Source of the DNA: UTCHB3 sp964431385
GTDB lineage: Bacteria > Bacteroidota > Ignavibacteria > Ignavibacteriales > Ignavibacteriaceae
Assembly (NCBI GenBank): GCA_964431385.1
Contig: CAYSJM010000009.1
Location: 1-64,000, forward strand
Direction: 5' to 3'
DNA: 64,000 bases
This document shows, one piece after another, positions 16,601 through 25,374 of the stretch. The notes under the pieces were generated by a model. The model had not been told where the DNA came from. It worked only from the letters and a program-made list of their open reading frames with translations, and searched no databases. Position 1 is the first letter of the stretch, and every line of letters begins with the position of its first letter. The position numbers and the translations under genes are program-made.

Positions 16601-19374
16601 GGGAATGAGGTTCCTTCAAATCCTTCAAAATAAGGAAGTGAAGTTATGGTATATGGATTAACTGTAAGAACACCGCTCTTGTTATTGGTGCTATCCCAGA
16701 ATCCACCACCGTTGGTGCTGTAAGCACCGTAGCGGTATGGACCGCCAAGGTACTGATATCTGAAGGCGTAGTAGTAGGTTCCCGGGGCAAGGGTTTTGCC
16801 GATGGAAGCCATGAACTCGTCATTGTTTCCTGACTGCACATTAAATGTAGCAGGGACCCATGTTGTCCAGTTAGCCGGATTGTTATTTGTGGTACTGATA
16901 CCAACCCAAGCATTCAGACCAAAAGCCTGTCCGGTTGAATCGGTTACACCACCTTTGTAAGCCTGTCCATATACTGTGACGGAATCACCGGCGGTGATTG
17001 CTGCAGTAGCCGGCCATTGGAGGTTACCCCAATCGATTGCAGATTCAGGGGGTGTTCCCATGAACCAGTCATCAAAATCGGAGTAAAAATCGCCGTTCAA
17101 TCTCACACCGTCAACTTTTACCTGAATAGTTTTACCGGCATAAGCGGAGAGATTCCATGTTTTTTCCACATAGTTAGTGTCTGCAACATGGTTGTGTGCA
17201 CCGATTGAATCAACAGTAGTGAAACTTCCACCAAAGTTTGTTGAAACTGAGACGAAAAGCTTAAAGTCTGTGTTTGGAGTGGCTACAGCAGAAGCAGTAC
17301 CGTAACCGGTATAGTTAACCACTCTATATTTAAACTTTAACTGTGTGGTAGCGGTTGCAGAAAGGAATGGAGTGTTGATGTTACCAGTAAGTGCACTTCC
17401 ATAAAGATTTCTTGTAAGTCTTTTTGACCAACCAATTCCACCAATGGCATTCACAGTGTAGTTACCTGCCCAGTTTGCAGGGATTGTACTGTTGGCTGAG
17501 GTATCGAAGTTCTGTGAAATAAGCGGTAAAACGAATGGTTGAACGGAAGTACCGGTAACTTTATAATAAAAAGTTCCGGCCACAGGATCGTTGGTTACAA
17601 ACCTGATAGAGTCGTTCAAAGCGGCAGTATCAGTCGGAGTAAATGTTAAAACGAGGCTGAACTGCTGACCATTAGGAATATTGAGTGAAGTGGTGTTAGC
17701 AGTCACTCTGGCAGGAAGTGTTAATGTTCCTGTGAGAGCAGCCCCACCATTATTGCTGATAACGACAGTTTTCTGCATGTTACCACCAATAAAAGTGGCA
17801 CCAAAAGCAGTTGAAGTTGGATTCAGGGCAATCACCGGTATTTGCGGAATTGCTTCAATAAGGATGTCGTCGAGACCAAAACCATAAGCAGATAAAGTGC
17901 CATTAGTTTTGTCTCTCCATCTCATTCTGAAATTATTTCCGGCATAAGCACTTAAATCAAAAATAGCTTCTTCATAAGCAGCCATTGAACCGGCTCTGGA
18001 CATAAATCCCAAAGTTGTCCATGCAACGCCATTGTCGGTGGAAACTTCAAAAAATGTAGTATCTGCACCAATAACAGCTGTAATATCATCATCTTTCCAC
18101 CAGAATTTAACTCTGTGATTGGCAGGAAGTTGAATTTTAGGAGAGGTAAGATATCCTAAAGTCAAACCTGACTGAGCGGTCGGAATATAGTTGTAGAGGA
18201 ATCTGGCGGAAAAATTAGTCTTGGATTCAGTACCTCTATCGATAAAATTACCTGACCAGCCGTTGCCGGTGATTAGACCATCGGCAAAATCGACAGTGTA
18301 TGGGAAAGAACTGACGGTTGTTAGATCAGGTAAACCGTTAAAATAATATTTATATTTTGCCAAACCGTTATTGCTCGCAAACATATAAGCGTCATAAGAA
18401 CCGTCACCATTTGAAACGAGGTCAACATCTCCGGTACCATTTGTATTTGTTGTTGTACCAATACTTGGCGTATAATCGAGAACCAGATGTTGAGTGTTGT
18501 ATTGATTGGTAACATCAATAAGTCTCAAACCATTTTGCGGGGTTCCTGTATAAACATAAACTAAAATATACTTTTTGCCACCTTGGGTAAAATAGGTAAG
18601 AGCATTTGATCCCGTCGGAAGCACATTAGTGTTTACTGAATCAATTACTGATCCATCTGCATTAAATCTTCTCAACTGTGTACCGTTAGCTTTCCAAACG
18701 AATTCGGATACGCCGGTTGTGAGAGGATAGACTGCGGGTGTTGCACCCGGCGATGTGGTTGAAACACCTGTTAACACGATAGAATCTCGAACAAACGATG
18801 CACCAAAATCGGTGGTAGTCCATCTGTAAACGATATTATACGGCACACCGGTTGTACCCGTGGCAGCTGCAGCATAAATCGTTAAAGAGTTATTGGCAGC
18901 TGAGCCAACAACAGTGAACTTATCACCAAGTCGTTGAGGTGAACCCGTGAAATTGATAACTTCCACAGGTGCGGCAGCATCATTTACCCACCTGTAAATC
19001 TTGAATGCTGATGTTAATGCATTGGTAGTGACATTAGCAGCGTAAATTGCCCCATCGGCAGCAACTTCAACATCGTTAAGCGCAAATGTTCCCCCGGTAA
19101 TACCGGTGACATTTAAATACCCCGTTGAATCGCCCGTATTGGCATCAATGGTATAAACATTTGTAGCATATTTCCTGGAGACAACATATAATTTATTATT
19201 ACCATATGCTGAGCCTCTCTCTGTGTCTGTTCCCAGCCATAGAGGTCGGTTAAGGAGTTTTGAACTCTTCTCCCAGATCGATGTCCGGTATTGAGCCTGT
19301 GCTTGTGTCATCCCCAGAACGAGGAATAATGCAATCATCCAGGCACTAACCGTAAAAGTAAGTTTATTTCGCAT
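13651..19374 (-). CDS. Giant T9SS surface protein with duplicated beta-propeller modules
   Basis: A 1907-aa secreted protein. It opens with a signal peptide (to about residue 28, TQAQAQ). A propeller-like module follows at about 29-343 (SIWEKSS, then RLGDKF and NGTGDVD). Three jelly-roll domains of the cleaved-adhesin/choice-of-anchor type lie at about 355-510, 620-770 and 915-1065, along with Ig-like segments. A second copy of the propeller module (about 1396-1716) repeats the same landmarks: TLWEKSQ, RLGDKF, NGTGDVA, SSNNGFGAYK. A T9SS type A sorting domain (from about 1818) ends the protein. The role is probably surface adhesion or binding; no enzyme motif was seen. The 5' untranslated region carries an ATTG tetramer array. 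Confidence 0.88.
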   Translation of the reverse strand: MRNKLTFTVSAWMIALFLVLGMTQAQAQYRTSIWEKSSKLLNRPLWLGTDTERGSAYGNNKLYVVSRKYATNVYTIDANTGDSTGYLNVTGITGGTFALNDVEVAADGAIYAANVTTNALTSAFKIYRWVNDAAAPVEVINFTGSPQRLGDKFTVVGSAANNSLTIYAAAATGTTGVPYNIVYRWTTTDFGASFVRDSIVLTGVSTTSPGATPAVYPLTTGVSEFVWKANGTQLRRFNADGSVIDSVNTNVLPTGSNALTYFTQGGKKYILVYVYTGTPQNGLRLIDVTNQYNTQHLVLDYTPSIGTTTNTNGTGDVDLVSNGDGSYDAYMFASNNGLAKYKYYFNGLPDLTTVSSFPYTVDFADGLITGNGWSGNFIDRGTESKTNFSARFLYNYIPTAQSGLTLGYLTSPKIQLPANHRVKFWWKDDDITAVIGADTTFFEVSTDNGVAWTTLGFMSRAGSMAAYEEAIFDLSAYAGNNFRMRWRDKTNGTLSAYGFGLDDILIEAIPQIPVIALNPTSTAFGATFIGGNMQKTVVISNNGGAALTGTLTLPARVTANTTSLNIPNGQQFSLVLTFTPTDTAALNDSIRFVTNDPVAGTFYYKVTGTSVQPFVLPLISQNFDTSANSTIPANWAGNYTVNAIGGIGWSKRLTRNLYGSALTGNINTPFLSATATTQLKFKYRVVNYTGYGTASAVATPNTDFKLFVSVSTNFGGSFTTVDSIGAHNHVADTNYVEKTWNLSAYAGKTIQVKVDGVRLNGDFYSDFDDWFMGTPPESAIDWGNLQWPATAAITAGDSVTVYGQAYKGGVTDSTGQAFGLNAWVGISTTNNNPANWTTWVPATFNVQSGNNDEFMASIGKTLAPGTYYYAFRYQYLGGPYRYGAYSTNGGGFWDSTNNKSGVLTVNPYTITSLPYFEGFEGTSFPPTGWAREDKNGGTTWTRATAQPKSGVGHARYTYSGTLPGNDWVITPGLQMTAGQAVQISYWYKAQAGYPEKLKVAAGRAQTADSLTEVLADHPNITNAVYENNAVFFVAPANGTYYFGFQSYSVPDQWLLDLDDITISALKPVDYSVVSFNQSSGTPAEKIGDIKISKKNPEMTISFDGIGKPSTNVNNSKVMFSEIPTTDLAGLLPVYLNATVKRLGSTGPAFTVGANFNGTPATPVNRPGIGTIGGTDLIPFMFTATSRGTFTARAFVTSVGDSVSSNDSLANFKVRVYPDSGIVVKNDDYENNPITSVGFGTNNLPMTAGVRFTAGQNMRLANIDAIYRNEASVDSIVVKVWAAGADTLAPGAVLYTKSFAGENYINAGTSPQLVTLPLGDDAPTFLSGSDFWVSISFVATIQFPMGAHAGTIPKPGRSFGSSDGGTTWFPLVLSSVPYAWTMRPVGIPYTPPPPPVYSTLWEKSQSQGSLPSWFSTINYERGFAYGLVDDGTGAKVSRLFVVSRNGGNSVRVVDPANGSDAGTLTMDAIISGGLIVINDIEVTYDGKILASNVVGSTVTAQDWKVYMWDKLTSTPVLAMTYVVPPVTPNTRLGDKFRVTGNFYNNTAVIWAADAANAKVYKFSMSNGAFNPVPEIITLSNGAFGGSASVAPLPDGTFYYNAAGKNVMKYAANGAILDTLPGTVIATGSNSIQYLGSVNRANDEYIVSFAYGAGNENGFMAKIPNGDPKQGSFYGKTPGLGTNANANGTGDVAYMFNSDNSITVFVLSSNNGFGAYKLLNTVPVELTSFTATATGTNVNIAWATATETNSSEFVVERKSSKGSWESAGSVKAAGTATSPRSYSFIDKNVSSGKYSYRLRQVDLDGTTTTFAAVEVEVGTPASFDLSQNYPNPFNPSTRVNFSLPTATNVTLEVFDISGQKVATVISGYFAAGYHTTDIDAQKFGLSSGIYLYKLSAGQFTSTKKMILMK

Positions 19375-19388
19375 AAACCACCTATTTT

Positions 19389-19410
19389 ATTGATTGATTG
19401 ATTGATTGAT
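19389..19410. repeat. Tetranucleotide tandem repeat (ATTG)5.5 upstream of giant T9SS gene
   Basis: Twenty-two bases of uninterrupted ATTG repeat lie about 15 bp before the ATG of the 1907-aa protein, just upstream of its AGGTGG ribosome-binding site. Perfect tetramer arrays are prone to slippage. Confidence 0.85.
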
Positions 19411-19573
19411 GTACCTATCCAGATTACCTTTTAGTAACCCGTACTACTCTACCCGATGATAAATCAGGGTGAAAATTCACTTTAGAATGAATTTTCTTTG
19501 GTTTAAGATACGAATTTTCTACTGACTAACAAAAGCAAAAAGTTATGGTTCATTATAAGAATGAGTATCTATA

Positions 19574-22042
19574 TTAAGCCTTTTTAAGTTCGCCCGAAAC
19601 CTGTTCGAAGACTGCATCCACTAAAGAATCGTAGTCGTGTCCATCAGGATAAACGGGTGTATGAAATTTAATTTTTATTTTTTTCCACGGTCTTGGAATT
19701 ATACTTCCCCGCGGAAGTGCATCAATAGCACCATCAATCGAGACCGGCACAACAGGCACATTCTTCTCATGTGCAAGGATTGCAAATGCCTTTTTGAATT
19801 CGCCGAGTGACCCTGTTCTCGATCTCGTTCCTTCAGGGAAAATGATGATATTTTTCCCTTTTTCGAGAAGAGATGCGAGTTTTTGCAATGATTCTTTTAA
19901 ATCTTTGTTTATATCCATCACCACAACATTGTTTCTGTTTGCAAGTGCTTTAAGGAACTTTCCTTTTACATGTTTCTCTTTTGCATAAAAATAAGTATTC
20001 CGGAAAATTGAATTTTTTATAAACATCGAGACAAACAGTCCATCGAAAAAGCTTTGATGATTTGGGGCAAGAATAAAAGGACCGGAAGGCAGGTTTTCCA
20101 GACCCTCACCTTTTATCCTGAAATAAAGTTTCATGAAAATTTTTGATGAATTTTTGAACAGATTCAGAGTAAACCAACTCTTAGGGAGGTTGAGATCAAC
20201 CTTTTCTTTGAAAATCTCTGACCATTTAACAGCTTCAACGCTGATTTTTGCCTTATTCTCTCTCATAAAATTCGAGAGTTTTTCAACGGTCGGGTGATGG
20301 ATAAATATATCTTCCTTCACTTTAATCCCAAAAGTTGATTCCAAAAAGACCTGGAAATTCACTTTGTCTAAGCTGTCGAGAGCCAAATCCATTTCAAAAT
20401 GATCATCAGGATAGACTTCCTGTTTTTTCTGTTCTTTCAGATAATCTTTTATTACAAGATATTCTTCAAATTCAGGTTGCGGTTTTTTATCAATAGCTTT
20501 GTTGCGTGAAGTGTCGGCAACCAGTGCGGCAATTTTAAATCTCTGAATTTTACCAAGTCTTGTTTTTGGCAACTCTTCCTTAAAAAGAACAAATTTAGCA
20601 ACCTTTTTGGAAGGGTGGGCGTTTTTGTTGTATTTGTCGATCACTTCCCATCTGAATGTTTCCTCATAATTATGGATTTCTTTTTCAGCGAGTTTCTTAA
20701 AATTCGGGAAGATTGCTACCGCAATATTATCGTTTTCTGCGTATGCAGCGACCTCTGAAACATAATCAGATGTTTCTTTTAGTTTACCTTCTATCTCTTC
20801 GGGGGAAATATTTTTTCCATTTGAAAGAATGATAATTTCTTTTGATCTTCCTGTGATGTGAATATAACCTTCCTGATCAAGGTGACCCAAATCTCCTGTT
20901 CGCAACCAACCGTCTTGCAAGACTTCCGCGGTGGCTTCGGGTTTGTTGTAATATCCCTTCATGACATTTCTGCCTCGAACGAAAATTTCTCCCTCACGGG
21001 TTTCTAATTCCACTCCATCAAGCAACTCACCTGCCGATCCGATTTTCCATCTACCGGGTCGAGTAAAGGTTATCATTGGAGCACATTCAGTCATACCATA
21101 ACCTTCGAGCATTTCGAACCCGAGAGTCTTGTAGTCATTTGCCACATCCTCATTCAGTTTGGCTCCACCGCATACCATGAACTCAACTTTACCGCCAAAT
21201 TTTCTGTGGACTGTACCAAAAATCTTTTTGGAAAAGCTTCTTGAATTTACTTTTTTCGCGAGTGCAAAAAGGGCACTTGCAATGGGGCTCTTTTTAATTT
21301 TATCCATAATCCCTTTTCTTATGGCTTCATAAAGTCGTGGAACCCCGATAATAATCGCGATTCCATTATTTTGAAGTGTAGCTATAATATCTTCGGAAAC
21401 CATAGAGGGTGAAAAAGCCAAGGTACCGCCGGAATAAATCGGTGCGATAAAAGAACCAAGTAGTGGCAGAATATGGTGCATAGGAAGGAGAGCAAGGGTG
21501 TTTTTTTCGGGTGTGTAAATTGGTACGCTCTCACAAACACCTTCGAGATTCATTAAAATATTTTCAAACGAGAGCATTACCCCTTTAGGATTCCCCGTAG
21601 TGCCTGAAGTGTAGGTGATTACAGCAGTCCGGCTGTGATCTTCCTGAATAAAATCTTTCACTTCAAATTTGCTGAAATCACCCGTCAGCTCCTCAAAAAC
21701 AAAAACTTTCACATTATAATTGAGCGATTCTTCAATTTTTTGAAAGTTCTCTTGAAACTCTTGCGAAATAAAGATCACCTCCGGTGTCGAATCGTTTAAT
21801 ATATAAGCAACTTCTGAAGGTTGAGACATAAAATCGATTGGAACCGCAGTTGCATTATTCAACCATGCAGAAAAAAATGCAAAAGTCCATTCCGGACGAT
21901 TGGGTGAATAAATCGCAACTTTATCAGCTTTGATTTCAGAATAGAGAGACGCAAAATACTGTGATTGTTGAAAGAATTCCCGGTATGAAATTTTTCGGTC
22001 TTTCCAGATAATTGCTGTCTTGTTTCTTAAGGTAAATTTCAA
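19574..22042 (-). CDS. Acyl-CoA/ACP synthetase - carrier protein - PlsC-type acyltransferase fusion
   Basis: Three domains on one chain. The first is AMP-forming acyl ligase (about 1-500), with the P-loop YTSGTTGNPKG near 140 and the GYGMTE and RTGDLG motifs. The second is a carrier domain with the phosphopantetheine serine in LALDSLDKV near 555. The third is a lysophospholipid acyltransferase with NHQSFFD near 658 and EGTRSR near 732. It is likely a cytoplasmic or membrane-associated enzyme that activates free fatty acids and transfers them to lysophospholipid, like E. coli Aas. Aas has the acyltransferase first and no carrier domain between, so the order here is reversed. It stands between unrelated genes. 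Confidence 0.92.
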   Translation of the reverse strand: MKFTLRNKTAIIWKDRKISYREFFQQSQYFASLYSEIKADKVAIYSPNRPEWTFAFFSAWLNNATAVPIDFMSQPSEVAYILNDSTPEVIFISQEFQENFQKIEESLNYNVKVFVFEELTGDFSKFEVKDFIQEDHSRTAVITYTSGTTGNPKGVMLSFENILMNLEGVCESVPIYTPEKNTLALLPMHHILPLLGSFIAPIYSGGTLAFSPSMVSEDIIATLQNNGIAIIIGVPRLYEAIRKGIMDKIKKSPIASALFALAKKVNSRSFSKKIFGTVHRKFGGKVEFMVCGGAKLNEDVANDYKTLGFEMLEGYGMTECAPMITFTRPGRWKIGSAGELLDGVELETREGEIFVRGRNVMKGYYNKPEATAEVLQDGWLRTGDLGHLDQEGYIHITGRSKEIIILSNGKNISPEEIEGKLKETSDYVSEVAAYAENDNIAVAIFPNFKKLAEKEIHNYEETFRWEVIDKYNKNAHPSKKVAKFVLFKEELPKTRLGKIQRFKIAALVADTSRNKAIDKKPQPEFEEYLVIKDYLKEQKKQEVYPDDHFEMDLALDSLDKVNFQVFLESTFGIKVKEDIFIHHPTVEKLSNFMRENKAKISVEAVKWSEIFKEKVDLNLPKSWFTLNLFKNSSKIFMKLYFRIKGEGLENLPSGPFILAPNHQSFFDGLFVSMFIKNSIFRNTYFYAKEKHVKGKFLKALANRNNVVVMDINKDLKESLQKLASLLEKGKNIIIFPEGTRSRTGSLGEFKKAFAILAHEKNVPVVPVSIDGAIDALPRGSIIPRPWKKIKIKFHTPVYPDGHDYDSLVDAVFEQVSGELKKA

Positions 22043-22111
22043 TCTGATCTCCGTTAATTTTTAAACCCCTAAAATACAGAAAATCCTGCTATCAGAACAA
22101 CTGGTTTTTCT

Positions 22112-22147
22112 GATAAAAAAAAAGCTGCCCCTTCGCAGAAGCAGCTT
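22112..22147 (-). terminator. Intrinsic terminator of the pyrophosphatase gene
   Basis: Stem AAGCTGC/GCAGCTT with a CCCTTCG-containing loop is followed on the minus strand by a long T-run. It starts 19 bp after the stop codon of the gene at 22166. Confidence 0.85.
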
Positions 22148-22165
22148 ACAAATCAGTTATCTGAA

Positions 22166-24556
22166 CTATTTTTTTTCAATCCGCATCTTATAAAAAGATC
22201 TCCAGACAAAATAGAGGGCAACTGTAAAAAACAACAATCCCACCAGAGGTGCGGTATCTCTAAAACTAACCTCGAGGGCAATTTCCATTGCGAGGAGCCC
22301 AAAAAGTGTAGTAAACTTAATAACGGGATTGAGTGCTACAGAGGAAGTATCTTTAAATGGATCCCCGACGGTATCACCGACAACAGTTGCATCATGGATT
22401 GGTGTGCCCTTTTCTTTTAAATTTACTTCCACATATTTTTTAGCATTGTCCCAGGCTCCACCGGCATTTGCCATGAAAACCGCCTGTGAAAGTCCAAAAA
22501 TAGCGATTGAAATGAGGAAACTGACAAAGAATGCTACAGGCTCTTTTGCACCGTGTGCCGGGGCAGAGAGAAAAGCAAATGCCAGAGCGAAGCTGAAAAC
22601 TGCAACAAAGATGTTGAACATTCCATTTTGTGCATACTGAGTACAGATTTTAACGACCTCTTTCGAAGTTTCTATCGATGCACTTTTCTCTGCTTTATCA
22701 TCAAGTTTGATGTTTTTCTTGATATATTCAACTGCTCTATAAGCTCCCGTAGTTACAGCCTGAGTAGAAGCACCTGTAAACCAGTAAACCACGGCACCCC
22801 CGGCGATCAATCCAAATATTGTATAAGGATTAAGCAGATTAAGAAGTGCTTCCGGTTCAATTCCGAGTGATTTTTTGATTACAAGGATCAAAGAGAAGAT
22901 CATTGTTGTAGCACCCACAACCGCGGTTCCAATCAAAACGGGTTTTGCAGTTGCCTTGAAAGTGTTCCCGGCTCCATCATTCTCTTCAAGGTAGTGCTTC
23001 GCCTTTTCAAAATCGGGTTTAAATCCAAAATCCCTTTCTATATCTTTTGATGCATTTTTATCCTCTTCGATGAGGGAGAGTTCATAAATTGATTGTGCAT
23101 TGTCAGTCACAGGTCCGTAACTGTCAACAGCAATGGTTACAGGTCCCATTCCAAGCATTCCAAAAGCTACAAGTCCGAATGCAAAAATTGCCTGATATGC
23201 CATCATTCCATCAGGAATATATTGTGAGAAGTAGAAAGAGGAAAACATAAGAATGATGAAGAGGATCCCCTTCCAGAAAGCACTGAAATTTCCGGCTACA
23301 AATCCTGAGAGGATATTCAATGAAGGTCCGCCTTCTTTTGAGGCAGCCACTATTTCAGCTACATGCTTTGATTTTGTACTAGTGAAAATCTTCGTAAATT
23401 CTGGAATTAGTGCCGCACCAAGCGTACCACAACTGATTATCGCCGAAAGAGTTAGCCACAAATCATTGGGGAGGTGACCAATTTGAATCTTGCTCACAAT
23501 GAAGGTAACTATAATCGAGAGAATTGAAGTGATCCACACTAAATTAGTAAGTGGTTTTTCAAAATCGATATCATCACTTTTCCCGTAAAGTAAACTGCTA
23601 AGTGCTCTGTTAAGACCAAAGGCGACAACTGATGTTACGATCATGAGAATTCTCATGACAAATATCCATGTTAACAAATCCTTTTGGTGTTCCACTGACC
23701 CAACCGCAAGCACAATAAAACTGATGAGAGCCACGCCGGTTACGCCGTAAGTTTCAAAACCATCCGCAGTTGGTCCAACACTGTCACCAGCATTGTCTCC
23801 GGTGCAATCAGCAATCACACCTGGATTTCTCGGATCATCTTCTTTTATTTTGAACTCGATCTTCATGAGATCACTTCCAATATCAGCAATCTTCGTAAAG
23901 ATGCCACCTGCAATTCTTAATGCACTTGCTCCCAGTGATTCACCGATTGCAAATCCAATAAAACTTGCTCCCGCAAGAGTGCTCGGAACAAACAGAAGAA
24001 TTACGAGCATCATCACGAGTTCCACACAGATCAACATTACACCTATACTCATTCCTGAATCAAGGGGGATGTTAAGCAATTTGATCGGTTTCCTCTCCAA
24101 AGATGCGAATGCCATTCTCGAATTTGCAAGTGTATTCATTCGAATACCAAACCATGCTACGCTGTAGGAACCGAGAATTCCTATAACAGTCCATCCAAGA
24201 ATGAACAAGACATTGCCCACACCATTTCCTTGAAGAAAGCCAAAATAGAATGCGACGCAAACAGCTATGAATGCAAAGAGAATTGCGAGAAACTTTCCTT
24301 GCTGAACAAGGTAGGTTTTGCTTGTCTCAAAAATCACCTGGGCGATGTCGAGCATCGACTTGTGAGCCTGCAGTTTTTTGACCTTAAGATACTGATATAT
24401 CCCAAATGCCAACCCGGCAATACATACAACCAAACCATAGTACAAAAGGATGGTTTGATTATCATTCAATGAAGGAATTTTCAAATCTGCTTCACTGGCA
24501 AACAAGTTGACAGATAAAAACAAAAAAGAAAAAGCGAAAAGAAGTTTTTTGAACAT
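22166..24556 (-). CDS. hppA: Membrane-bound ion-translocating pyrophosphatase
   Basis: An integral membrane protein that couples pyrophosphate hydrolysis to H+ or Na+ export. It has an N-terminal signal-like segment and about 16 membrane spans over 796 aa. The substrate loops are recognisable: EDDPRNPGVIADCTGDNAGDS (near 235) and VDSYGPVTDNAQSI. The loop reading DVGADLVGKVE in most members is here DIGSDLMKIEF, so this is a divergent branch. The potassium-specificity position in GNTFKATAK carries Lys, the state linked to K+-independent enzymes. Whether it pumps H+ or Na+ cannot be decided by eye. It is a single gene with its own terminator. Confidence 0.92.
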   Translation of the reverse strand: MFKKLLFAFSFLFLSVNLFASEADLKIPSLNDNQTILLYYGLVVCIAGLAFGIYQYLKVKKLQAHKSMLDIAQVIFETSKTYLVQQGKFLAILFAFIAVCVAFYFGFLQGNGVGNVLFILGWTVIGILGSYSVAWFGIRMNTLANSRMAFASLERKPIKLLNIPLDSGMSIGVMLICVELVMMLVILLFVPSTLAGASFIGFAIGESLGASALRIAGGIFTKIADIGSDLMKIEFKIKEDDPRNPGVIADCTGDNAGDSVGPTADGFETYGVTGVALISFIVLAVGSVEHQKDLLTWIFVMRILMIVTSVVAFGLNRALSSLLYGKSDDIDFEKPLTNLVWITSILSIIVTFIVSKIQIGHLPNDLWLTLSAIISCGTLGAALIPEFTKIFTSTKSKHVAEIVAASKEGGPSLNILSGFVAGNFSAFWKGILFIILMFSSFYFSQYIPDGMMAYQAIFAFGLVAFGMLGMGPVTIAVDSYGPVTDNAQSIYELSLIEEDKNASKDIERDFGFKPDFEKAKHYLEENDGAGNTFKATAKPVLIGTAVVGATTMIFSLILVIKKSLGIEPEALLNLLNPYTIFGLIAGGAVVYWFTGASTQAVTTGAYRAVEYIKKNIKLDDKAEKSASIETSKEVVKICTQYAQNGMFNIFVAVFSFALAFAFLSAPAHGAKEPVAFFVSFLISIAIFGLSQAVFMANAGGAWDNAKKYVEVNLKEKGTPIHDATVVGDTVGDPFKDTSSVALNPVIKFTTLFGLLAMEIALEVSFRDTAPLVGLLFFTVALYFVWRSFYKMRIEKK

Positions 24557-24706
24557 GACTCCTCAATTCGAGTTGTTTATTAATGAATAAATTATCAAGT
24601 AATTGCAGTTATATCAGTACAAAATCGCTATTGCGGGAGGGGTAAAAAACAATGGACTAAATTACTACAAATTTTTCAGACAGTCAAAAGAATTTAAAGT
24701 TTTTTT

Positions 24707-24736
24707 TTGCAATGGATGTTGTCTTGATTATATTTG
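24707..24736 (+). promoter_or_regulatory. Bacteroidota-type housekeeping promoter of rplU operon
   Basis: TTG at 24707 and TATATTTG at 24729 are separated by 19 bp, matching the TTG-N17-23-TAnnTTTG form of Bacteroidota sigma-A promoters. The predicted start near 24743 leaves a leader of about 38 bases before rplU. Confidence 0.6.
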
Positions 24737-24780
24737 TAATCTGTTAAAAATGTTTTTTTACAAACCATCAAAGGACCGCA

Positions 24781-25089
24781 ATGTTTGCAGTTGTAGATAT
24801 AGCAGGACAGCAGTTTAAAGTTTTAGAACAGGAGAAACATTTCGTTCCCCTTCTAAACGCTGAGCCTGAAAGTGAAGTAGTATTTAATAGTGTATTACTT
24901 TACTCAGACGAAGCCGGCGTAAAAGTTGGCAAGCCTTATGTGGACGGCTTAAAAGTTACCGCAAAAGTCCTCACCCATGTCAAAGATGATAAAGTGCTCG
25001 TCTTTAAGAAAAAAAGACGCAAAGATTATGACAAGCTGAATGGACACAGACAGCATCTTACCAGAATTGAAATTTTAAAAATCGGATAA
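24781..25089 (+). CDS. rplU: 50S ribosomal protein L21
   Basis: L21 binds 23S rRNA in the large ribosomal subunit. The protein is 102 aa, the usual size, starting MFAVVDIAGQQFKV and ending with the basic KKKRRKDYDKLNGHRQ and T-R-IEI block that marks the family. It is followed by rpmA after 10 bp, the order found in most bacteria. AAAGGA precedes the ATG, and a promoter lies at 24707-24736. Confidence 0.97.
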   Translation: MFAVVDIAGQQFKVLEQEKHFVPLLNAEPESEVVFNSVLLYSDEAGVKVGKPYVDGLKVTAKVLTHVKDDKVLVFKKKRRKDYDKLNGHRQHLTRIEILKIG

Positions 25090-25099
25090 GGAGTTAATA

Positions 25100-25360
25100 A
25101 TGGCACATAAAAAAGGACAAGGATCGACCAAAAACGGTAGAGACAGTAATGCCCAAAGATTGGGAGTGAAAGCGTTCGGCGGTCAGTTCGTCGAAGCGGG
25201 CTCCATAATCGTCCGCCAGAGAGGCACTAAATTCCATCCGGGACTTAATGTTGGCAAAGGTAAAGACGACACTCTATTCGCTCTCACAGATGGAACTGTT
25301 CAATTCAGAGCCCGGGCAAACGACCGTCAGTTTATTTCAGTAATACCTCCAACTGAATAG
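25100..25360 (+). CDS. rpmA: 50S ribosomal protein L27
   Basis: L27 reaches toward the peptidyl-transferase centre of the 50S subunit. The 86-aa protein begins MAHKKGQGSTKNGRDSN and has GSIIVRQRGTKFHPG, the family signature. The N-terminus starts directly with AHKKG, so there is no Firmicutes-type cleavable extension. AAGGAG precedes the ATG. It is co-transcribed with rplU and mdh. Confidence 0.97.
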   Translation: MAHKKGQGSTKNGRDSNAQRLGVKAFGGQFVEAGSIIVRQRGTKFHPGLNVGKGKDDTLFALTDGTVQFRARANDRQFISVIPPTE

Positions 25361-25374
25361 TTTAAGAGGCTATA

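Noticed and set aside
19534..19550. Sigma-54-like -12 element (CTTTTTGCT) upstream of the 1907-aa T9SS gene
   Set aside because: The -12 half matches those of the two accepted promoters, but the -24 position reads CC instead of GG, so it fails the consensus. No dyad lies nearby.
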